Source: JADJTT01 sp049306275 (GTDB taxonomy: Bacteria > Bacteroidota > Bacteroidia > Chitinophagales > Saprospiraceae). Taken from it: a stretch of 20,955 bases of DNA. The DNA lies in contig JBAQQB010000168.1 of NCBI GenBank assembly GCA_049306275.1, positions 1 through 20,955 on the forward strand. Direction: 5' to 3'. Below the pieces are notes generated by a model that was not told where the DNA came from, searched no databases, and saw nothing but the letters and a program-made list of their open reading frames with translations. Below are positions 16,501 to 20,955 of this stretch, piece by piece (within the stretch, counting starts at the first letter, position 1; every line of letters starts with the position of its first letter). Made by a program: the position numbers and the translations under genes.

Positions 16501-17030
16501 ATGATAAAGGCGACTATGACACGGCCTTGCGCTATTTGGAACAAAGTCTGGCCATTCTGCAACAAATCGGCAACCGCTCGGGCGAGGGGATCACTTTGAA
16601 TAACCTCGCGACTACTGCTTATGCTAAAGGCGACTATGACACGGCCTTGCGCTATTGGGAACAAAGCCTGGCCATTCAGCAACAAATCGGCGGCAGGGAG
16701 GGCGAGGGGACCACTTTGAATAACATCAGCCAAATCTACAGGGTCCGAGGCGACCATGACACGGCCTTGCGCTATTTGGAACAAAGTCTGGCCATTCTGC
16801 AACAAATCGGCGACATAGCAGGTATGGCCGCAACTTTAAATAATATGGGAGGCATTTGTTTTGACAGAGAACAGTTTGAGGAGGCGATTCCCTATTTCCT
16901 CCAATCTTATTCCATTCTCCAAAAAACAGGCTCTCCAAATCTTAAATACCCCGCTAATCACCTGGGAAATATCATGGAAAAAATAGGTGAAAAACGTTTC
17001 CGAGAGATCATTTCAAAACTGAATTTCTGA
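13512..17030 (+). CDS. CHAT protease-NB-ARC/STAND-TPR protein (putative conflict-system sensor-effector)
   Basis: 1172 aa. Residues 9-25 carry NIVYGDITAGGNVHIGD, a motif shared with the downstream protein. A CHAT (caspase-HetF-type, clan CD) protease domain spans ~110-417: HDIVHISGHGAF with catalytic His283, and VVLSACETA with catalytic Cys330, both intact. A STAND NTPase (NB-ARC-like) follows at ~450-790: Walker A GLGGLGKTT (482-490, Lys488), Walker B ILIFDNFED (Asp574), sensor-type FTTR (Arg618), a GHPRALEYL block (668-676) and the winged-helix VHALTREWM (773-781). Residues ~865-1160 are 40-residue tetratricopeptide repeats. By family knowledge, TPRs sense a trigger, STAND switches on NTP, and CHAT cleaves a target. 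ATG 13512 is preferred: the frame is open to 13398, but that start lies in the inverted repeat and adds low-complexity residues. Function as immunity or cell death is inferred. Confidence 0.85.
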   Translation: MENAPRSKNIVYGDITAGGNVHIGDNIYVLERDFQHSVLFLRIEPAEEEKGYQLQLTVKSEHARGLDLLHESVQVNQPPELFTLTAQIQQRRRHTDGLRHLPGEGATLETREDALAALLHQTFFSGDTGAVCGDFIALLQKRKIEELLLVIASGDEQVRNLPFEMVLPRLFGSSGNLALSTFGLVRSAEAHIGDFNLQGAFQAGAAPLKMLFITALPENLGERGKMLEVEEEQRKLIEAVGHLEATGDSRPKIAIEWLDNASLEEIDQALQQRRHDIVHISGHGAFHEAVKRGVLYLEDADGNERQCTGRELGERIKYHQSVKLVVLSACETAVAGAEGTADDLAATGIPAVLAMRFSVTDEGARIFTTEFYRQLALGATLTQSLAAARQSLWHDVQEKRRTAPQVQHLAEWFTPVLYQNQYTGPLIDPRKPYALPEQFYPKSAFLKGKHTRLIGQGFIGRKTYLIRLRQHFRQGQHVCIHGLGGLGKTTLAEAFAHNYDNQSHQVLIFRNGNQIEEKYIIDQLLLRFKALQPAAYLLAQIEEAVNSPQVPPLEKLQYLIDNYLAGRKIILIFDNFEDVQVSEEGALQREIAAPALRDFLLYLLDKAPAGCHVLFTTRYKIAGLEMVRHLPVDKLSYAEQWRYMRYSGVFRDKFSMTDFEAVHRRLDGHPRALEYLEGLVRMDPAFNWQELDQSLGKVEERIFQNLLPEKIWERLDAGLQDLFTTASVFFSRSPLPALAALTGQAEAALLPGLEALRDWSLCFYENENARFEVHALTREWMRRQGRPDAAAHKALCKQAGDFFRKQPTWDDDILAREYFEAAEAWEDFAEISFGLAGHFRTAGFYKKVWDFNHAILEKNIDEKTNARSLNYLGLVLLDTGDYDTALRYLEQSLAISKQIGDRKGEGATLNNISQIYSVRGDHDTALRYLEQSLAIQQQIGNRSGEGTTLNNISQIYRVRGDYGTALRYLEQSLAISKQIGDRSGEGNTLNNLATTAYDKGDYDTALRYLEQSLAILQQIGNRSGEGITLNNLATTAYAKGDYDTALRYWEQSLAIQQQIGGREGEGTTLNNISQIYRVRGDHDTALRYLEQSLAILQQIGDIAGMAATLNNMGGICFDREQFEEAIPYFLQSYSILQKTGSPNLKYPANHLGNIMEKIGEKRFREIISKLNF
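16141..16860 (+). repeat. Six 120-bp tandem units encoding TPRs
   Basis: Exact 120-bp periodicity over six units inside the CHAT-STAND gene (units start at 16141, 16261, 16381, 16501, 16621, 16741). The segment encoding DTALRYLEQSLAI is almost identical at the DNA level in every unit, including synonymous positions; unit 5 differs at ALRYWE. The other helix comes in two versions: NISQIYxVRG and NLATTAYxKG. Recent duplication or gene conversion is indicated. Confidence 0.95.
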
Positions 17031-17049
17031 ACCTCAAATCCATCACACC

Positions 17050-17811
17050 ATGTCATTCCTGGCAAAAGCAGCTGATTTCATACTCGGCGTATTGGCTGAA
17101 AACGAAGAAGCCAAACAATTCTCCAAAGACTTCGTCACCGCCTCCGTGCAATGGGTGGGCAGCTGGTTTTTGAAAGACGACCCCACCAGCGAAAAGATCC
17201 TCACCAACCCGGCCAAATCGGAGGCTACCAAAAAGGAGATCATCGAGACCAAGCTGGAGGAGTTGCAAAACAACCCCCAATTCATGCAGGAACTGGAAGA
17301 GCACCTCTCCGCCCTGGAGCAGGAGCGCAAAAGGATCAAAAACGTGGTCTCCGGCTCCGACATTGAAGTCCAGGGAAACGTCCACATCGGCGACAAAGGC
17401 GCCCAGGGAGGAGAAGATTACGACGAAAAAAACGTGGTCAAAGGCAGCACCATCAAAGCCGGCGGCGACTTCCGCCTCGGCGACGACGTGATACAGGGCA
17501 ACCAGCAGGTCAATATTACGCACAACTATTTTCAGGGTAGCGCCTCTTCCGGCCCCGGCGCCAACCCTCCCGCTCCCGGCAGCGTCAAAGCCAGGGCGCA
17601 AAAGCTGGTTGCCGAAGGCAAAACCGGCCAGGCCCTCGAACTCCTCCTCGACACCCCCACCCTCGACGCCAGCGACCAAAACACGGTATTCCTCCTCTCC
17701 GGCCGCCAGAACGCCCTCGACCGCAAAATCCGCAACGGCTCCATCAGCGAGGAAAACGCCCAGCTGGAACAAAACAAGATCAATGATGCCGTACTGAGCC
17801 TGCTCAAATAA
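17050..17811 (+). CDS. EAD11-domain partner protein with GNVHIGD-type motifs
   Basis: 253 aa, 19 nt downstream of and codirectional with the CHAT-STAND gene, so almost certainly co-transcribed. Residues 1-97 are helical, with a charged coiled-coil-like stretch (~60-97). Two copies of an unusual motif follow: NVVSGSDIEVQGNVHIGD (98-115) and NVVKGSTIKAGGDFRLGD (128-145), then IQGNQQVNITHNYFQG. The CHAT protein has one copy near its N-terminus. A Gly/Ser/Pro linker (~164-178) leads to a C-terminal domain (~179-253): ALELLLDTP..., FLLSGRQNALDRKIRNGSIS and LEQNKINDAVLSLL, the pattern of effector-associated domain 11 (EAD11). EADs are adaptor modules that tie effectors to sensors in bacterial conflict systems. 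No enzymatic motif was seen; a scaffold, adaptor or CHAT substrate role is inferred. No Shine-Dalgarno is visible. Confidence 0.72.
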   Translation: MSFLAKAADFILGVLAENEEAKQFSKDFVTASVQWVGSWFLKDDPTSEKILTNPAKSEATKKEIIETKLEELQNNPQFMQELEEHLSALEQERKRIKNVVSGSDIEVQGNVHIGDKGAQGGEDYDEKNVVKGSTIKAGGDFRLGDDVIQGNQQVNITHNYFQGSASSGPGANPPAPGSVKARAQKLVAEGKTGQALELLLDTPTLDASDQNTVFLLSGRQNALDRKIRNGSISEENAQLEQNKINDAVLSLLK

Positions 17812-17863
17812 TAACCTACTAAAAGGAGTAAAACTTCCCGATTCCGAAAGTAGAGGATGAAAC

Positions 17864-18138
17864 CCATCCGGCCTTAGCCGGTTTGCCGTCAAGAATAGTC
17901 TGAACTCTGATTCGTATGATCATTGTGATTACCTTGATTTTTATCAGTGTCATCAAAAGAATCACAAAAATCACAGTTCAAACAATTTAGCCAGCCCGGC
18001 GAAATGAAAGCCGGTTTTAGGCAAAGCGGCGAAAGCCTTGTTTTTTGGTACTTTTTCAACAAGGAAAAAGTACATTTCAGCGTAAGCTTAACATCGCGCC
18101 TTTGCACCTGCCATGTGTCGAAGAGGACTTCGACACTA
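17864..18138 (-). repeat. Right inverted repeat of the cassette (interrupted)
   Basis: Inverted copy of 13259-13401. Matching parts are 17864-17884 (complement of the left copy's inner end, CCGGCTAAGGCCGGATGG) and 18009-18138, separated by ~124 bp that the left copy lacks. Both hairpins are kept: GTACTTTTTC/GAAAAAGTAC (18048-18057, 18064-18073) and GTGTCGAAG/CTTCGACAC (18115-18123, 18128-18136). The loops are complementary to, or slightly different from, those on the left. This 413-nt noncoding gap (17812-18224) otherwise holds only the topoisomerase promoter region. Confidence 0.8.
17885..18008. mobile_element. ~124-bp hairpin insertion within the right repeat
   Basis: Flanked by 9-bp direct repeats AGCCGGTTT (17876-17884 and 18009-18017); the left repeat has a single uninterrupted copy at the equivalent place. 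The inside forms a long imperfect hairpin: TGAACTCTGATT (17901-17912) with AATCACAGTTCA (17969-17980, one mismatch), TTGTGATT (17923-17930) with AATCACAA (17960-17967), and TTGAT/ATCAA near the loop. MITE-like by structure. A deletion in the left copy by slippage between direct repeats is the alternative. Confidence 0.5.
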
Positions 18139-18197
18139 CCCCCCCCTCCAATCACCAATCACCAAACAAAATGTTTTAAATTCTCCCCAAAATTTCC

Positions 18198-18205
18198 TAT
18201 CTTTA
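18198..18205 (+). promoter_or_regulatory. Putative -7 element for topoisomerase IV subunit A
   Basis: TATCTTTA (7 of 8 to TAnnTTTG, counting the two free positions) 19 nt before ATG 18225, after a TTTCC context. No convincing -33 TTG; the region ~20-24 nt upstream is T-rich (18174-18177). Confidence 0.35.
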
Positions 18206-18224
18206 CCCCGTTAAAGCCAAAACG

Positions 18225-20849
18225 ATGAGCGACACTCCCGAACATACACCGCCAAACGGCAATGGCAACGGCAAAACCCTCGCCCTGCAGGGCATGTACA
18301 AGGACTACTTCCTCGACTACGCCTCCTATGTCATCCTGGAGCGCGCCGTACCCTCCGTCGTCGACGGGCTCAAGCCCGTGCAAAGGCGCATCCTGCATTC
18401 GATGAAACAAATGGACGACGGGCGCTTCCACAAGGTCGCCAATATCATCGGGCAGACCATGCAGTACCACCCGCACGGCGACGCCGCCATCGGCGAAGCC
18501 CTCGTCAACCTCGGGCAGAAAGACCTGCTCATCGACTGCCAGGGCAACTGGGGCGATATACGCACCGGCGACGCCGCGGCGGCGCCCCGCTATATCGAAG
18601 CGCGCCTCAGCAAATTCGCCCTCGAAGTCACCTTCAACCCCCAAACCACCGAGTGGGGACTCTCTTACGACGGCCGCAAAAAAGAACCCATCAACCTGCC
18701 GGTCAAATTCCCGCTCCTGCTCGCCCAAGGGGCCGAAGGCATCGCCGTGGGCCTCTCCACCAAAATTCTGCCCCACAACTTCATCGAGCTCATCAAGGCT
18801 TCCATCAAGATACTCCAGGGCAAAAAGGCCGAGATTTACCCCGACTTCCAGACCGGCGGCTCCATCGACGTGAGCGACTACCAGGACGGACGCCGCGGCG
18901 GCCGCGTCAAGGTGCGCGCCGCCATCGAGATCGTCGACAAGAAAACCCTGGCCATCCGCGAACTGCCCTTCGGCGTCACCACCGAGACCCTCATCGACTC
19001 CATCGTCAAAGCCAACGACAAGGGCAAGATCAAGATCAAAAAGGTCACCGACAACACCGCCGCCGAGGTGGAGATCCTCGTCGAACTCGTCCCCGGCACC
19101 TCCCCCGAGGTGACCATCGACGCCCTCTACGCCTTCACCGGTTGCGAAACCTCCATCTCCCCCAACGCCTGCGTCATCATCGACGACAAGCCGCGATTTA
19201 TGTCGGTCGGGGAAATCCTGGAGATCAACACCCAGAACACCAAAGACCTGCTGCGGCGCGAACTGGAGATCCTCCAGCACGAACTCCAGGAGAGATGGCA
19301 CTTCGCCAGCCTGGAGAAAATTTTTATCGAAAAACGCATCTACCGCGACATCGAGGAGTGCGAAACCTGGGAAGCGGTGCTCGAAACCATCGACAAAGGC
19401 CTCCGCAAATACGTGCTCACCCCCGGCCAGAAACCCAAACCCAACGACACCCGCCTGCGCCTGCTGCGCGACATCAGCCAGGACGACCTCGTGCGCCTCA
19501 CCGAAATCAAGATCAAGCGCATTTCCAAATACAACTCCTTCCAGGCCGACGAGCTCATCGCCGACCTTGAAAAACAACTCGAACAGGTGGCCCACGACCT
19601 GGCCCACCTCACCGACTACGCCATCGCTTACTACCAGCGCCTGCTCGACAAATACGGCAAAGGCCGCGAACGCAAAACCAAGATCACCACCATGGAGCGC
19701 GTCGAAGCCACCGAAGTGGTGGCCGTCAACGCCAAACTGTACGTCAACCGCGCCGACGGCTTCATCGGCTACGGCCTCAAAAAAGACGAGTTCGTCACCG
19801 ACTGCTCCGACATCGACGACGTCATCGTCTTCCGCCGCGACGGCAAGTGCGTGGTCTCCCGCATCGCGGAGAAGACCTTCGTGGGCAAGGACATCATCCA
19901 CGCCGCCGTGTGGAAGAAAGGCGACGACCGCACCACCTACCACCTGATCTACCTCGACGGCAAATCAGGGCGCAGCTTCGCCAAGCGCTTCAACGTCACC
20001 GCCATCACGCGCGACCGCGAGTACGACCTCACGCAGGGCAACCCCAACTCCAGGGTGCTCTACTTCTCCGTGCAGCCCAACGGCGAAAGCGAGATCGTCA
20101 GCGTGCACCTCACCGCGGGCAGCAAGGCCAAGATCAAGCAATTCGACTACGGCTTCGCCGACCTCGCCATCAAGGGGCGCAGCTCGCAGGGCAACGTCGT
20201 CACCAAATACCCCGTGCGCAACATCACCCAGAAAGAACGCGGGCAGTCGACCCTCAGCGCCATCAAGATATGGATGGACGAGGTCAGCGGGCGCCTCAAC
20301 ACCGATGGGCGCGGGCGCTACCTGGGCGATTTCGACGCTGGCGACGCCATCCTCGCCGTGTTCAACGACGGTTCCTACGAAATGACCGACTACGAGCTCA
20401 CCCACCGCTTCAACCCCGAAGAGCTGATCTACATCGGCAAATACGACCCCGAAATGGTCATCAGCGCAGTGCACTTCGACGGCCACAAGGGCTGGACCCT
20501 CGTCAAGCGCTTTCAGGTCGAAACCACCAGCTTCGACCAGCGCTTCAGCTTCATCTCCGACCACGCCCAGTCCAAACTGCTCTTCGCCTCCGTCAAAGAA
20601 CACCCCCGGGTGCAGTACTCCGTCCAGATCAAATCCCGCCGCCTCCAGGGCGAAATCGACCTGTCGGAGTTCATCGATGTAAAAGGCTGGAAAGCCCTGG
20701 GCAACAAGCTCAGCGATAAAAAACTGACGCAGATCAAGGAAGTGCAGGAAAAACAACCCGCCGCCCCCGCAGACCCCGACGCCAAACTCCACGCCGGCGA
20801 CACCATCGAATTCGACGTCGAAGACAACGGGCAGACGAAGTTGTTTTAA
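18225..20849 (+). CDS. parC: DNA topoisomerase IV subunit A
   Basis: 874 aa. The DNA-breaking/rejoining subunit of a type IIA topoisomerase, acting with ParE in chromosome decatenation. The N-terminal winged-helix (CAP-like) domain contains VVDGLKPVQRRIL and the quinolone-resistance region YHPHGDAAIGEAL (81-93). The catalytic tyrosine is Tyr123 in AAAPRYIEARLS. The tower and coiled-coil regions (~150-480) include GAEGIAVGLSTKILPHNF. The C-terminal beta-pinwheel (~500-850) has repeated GYGLKKDEF/IKGRSSQGN-type blades but no GyrA box (QRRGGKG-like), which favours ParC over GyrA. The position equivalent to E. coli GyrA Ser83 is Ala87 and the acidic partner is Glu91. The first ~18 residues are a Gly/Asn/Pro-rich extension. 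ATG 18225 follows the promoter element. No partner parE is in the window. Confidence 0.9.
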   Translation: MSDTPEHTPPNGNGNGKTLALQGMYKDYFLDYASYVILERAVPSVVDGLKPVQRRILHSMKQMDDGRFHKVANIIGQTMQYHPHGDAAIGEALVNLGQKDLLIDCQGNWGDIRTGDAAAAPRYIEARLSKFALEVTFNPQTTEWGLSYDGRKKEPINLPVKFPLLLAQGAEGIAVGLSTKILPHNFIELIKASIKILQGKKAEIYPDFQTGGSIDVSDYQDGRRGGRVKVRAAIEIVDKKTLAIRELPFGVTTETLIDSIVKANDKGKIKIKKVTDNTAAEVEILVELVPGTSPEVTIDALYAFTGCETSISPNACVIIDDKPRFMSVGEILEINTQNTKDLLRRELEILQHELQERWHFASLEKIFIEKRIYRDIEECETWEAVLETIDKGLRKYVLTPGQKPKPNDTRLRLLRDISQDDLVRLTEIKIKRISKYNSFQADELIADLEKQLEQVAHDLAHLTDYAIAYYQRLLDKYGKGRERKTKITTMERVEATEVVAVNAKLYVNRADGFIGYGLKKDEFVTDCSDIDDVIVFRRDGKCVVSRIAEKTFVGKDIIHAAVWKKGDDRTTYHLIYLDGKSGRSFAKRFNVTAITRDREYDLTQGNPNSRVLYFSVQPNGESEIVSVHLTAGSKAKIKQFDYGFADLAIKGRSSQGNVVTKYPVRNITQKERGQSTLSAIKIWMDEVSGRLNTDGRGRYLGDFDAGDAILAVFNDGSYEMTDYELTHRFNPEELIYIGKYDPEMVISAVHFDGHKGWTLVKRFQVETTSFDQRFSFISDHAQSKLLFASVKEHPRVQYSVQIKSRRLQGEIDLSEFIDVKGWKALGNKLSDKKLTQIKEVQEKQPAAPADPDAKLHAGDTIEFDVEDNGQTKLF

Positions 20850-20901
20850 CCCACCCCCGGCCCCTCCCTTAAACTAATCTTGTAGGGGGTGATTGAACCC
20901 A

Positions 20902-20948
20902 GCCCCGTCAGGGGCGAAATGTTTGTAGCCCGGGGTGCTAACCCCGGG
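20902..20948. repeat. GC-rich intergenic hairpins downstream of topoisomerase gene
   Basis: Two hairpins: GCCCC-GTCA-GGGGC (20902-20915) and CCCGGGGT-GCTA-ACCCCGGG (20929-20948, perfect 8-bp stem). Both are joined by GAAATGTTTGTAG. No T-run follows within the window. They may be part of a dispersed intergenic repeat that continues past the edge, or act as a 3'-end structure. The preceding 20850-20900 shows nothing recognisable. Confidence 0.55.
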
Positions 20949-20955
20949 GTAGGAA

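Larger units (their letters stand above)
13259..18138. mobile_element. Candidate mobile cassette: CHAT-STAND-TPR and EAD11 genes bounded by inverted repeats
   Basis: Two codirectional genes (13512-17030, 17050-17811) are enclosed by inverted copies of a ~140-bp repeat (13259-13401, and 17864-18138 with an interruption). No transposase or integrase lies inside, and no target-site duplication was evident at the outer ends. The arrangement could represent a non-autonomous transposon-like unit, or two independent copies of a dispersed intergenic repeat that happen to flank the genes. Confidence 0.45.

Noticed and set aside
16141..16860. CRISPR-like regular repeats
   Set aside because: Period is 120 bp with no distinct repeat/spacer partition, and the units translate in frame as tetratricopeptide repeats.
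13259..18138. Target-site duplication at the outer ends of the cassette
   Set aside because: Left flank (AGGAGATG) and right flank (C-rich run after 18138) show no matching direct repeat, so transposition cannot be claimed from the ends.
18159..19943. 594-codon open frame on the reverse strand opposite the topoisomerase gene
   Set aside because: Antisense shadow of a strongly supported parC; its product is low-complexity Val/Gly/Asp/Phe-rich, as expected from GC-rich complementary sequence.
18225..20849. Assignment as DNA gyrase subunit A
   Set aside because: No GyrA box (QRRGGKG-like) was seen in the C-terminal domain, and the N-terminal region reads like ParC of Bacteroidota (HGDAAIGEALVNLGQKDLL).

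Overview
The window looks like a GC-rich Bacteroidota chromosome, most likely Saprospiraceae/Lewinella-like. This is inferred from several signs: a subtilase ending in a type IX secretion sorting domain, a DUF5916 outer-membrane protein, TAnnTTTG-type -7 promoter elements, an absence of clear Shine-Dalgarno sites, and a protein with an EAD11-type effector-associated domain. No rRNA, tRNA or CRISPR array was recognised.

Layout. 1-119 may be the 3' tail of a transposase. 127-2722 holds a YdeI/OmdA-family protein (+), an NhaD-type Na+/H+ antiporter (-) and a Blc-like lipocalin lipoprotein (-); 11-bp AGATGWCATCT repeats at 16-bp spacing lie on both sides of the antiporter. 2802-7603 carries three + strand genes: a secreted S8 protease, a PlsC-like acyltransferase and a DUF5916 protein. 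A 27-bp-arm inverted repeat separates these from a - strand pair, an ECF sigma factor overlapping by 11 nt a one-TM protein with a beta-rich C-terminus (possible regulator/surface pair). 9881-13252 holds glutamate dehydrogenase with a good promoter and terminator, then an APC permease overlapping (ATGA) an exported methyltransferase-fold protein.

The most interesting region is 13259-18138. Two genes, a 1172-aa CHAT protease-NB-ARC/STAND-TPR protein and a 253-aa EAD11 partner, form an operon and share an unusual NVVxGxxIxxGGNVHIGD-like motif. They are enclosed by inverted copies of a ~140-bp repeat that carries two conserved hairpins. This has the architecture of a self-contained conflict (anti-phage or programmed cell death) cassette: TPRs as sensor, STAND ATPase as switch, CHAT as protease effector and the EAD11 protein as adaptor or target. 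Immunity function and mobility are inference. The right-hand repeat appears to be interrupted by a ~124-bp hairpin element with a 9-bp direct repeat.

The window closes with topoisomerase IV subunit A (18225-20849), a core gene, followed by GC-rich intergenic hairpins. The cassette therefore sits between a metabolic cluster and a housekeeping gene.
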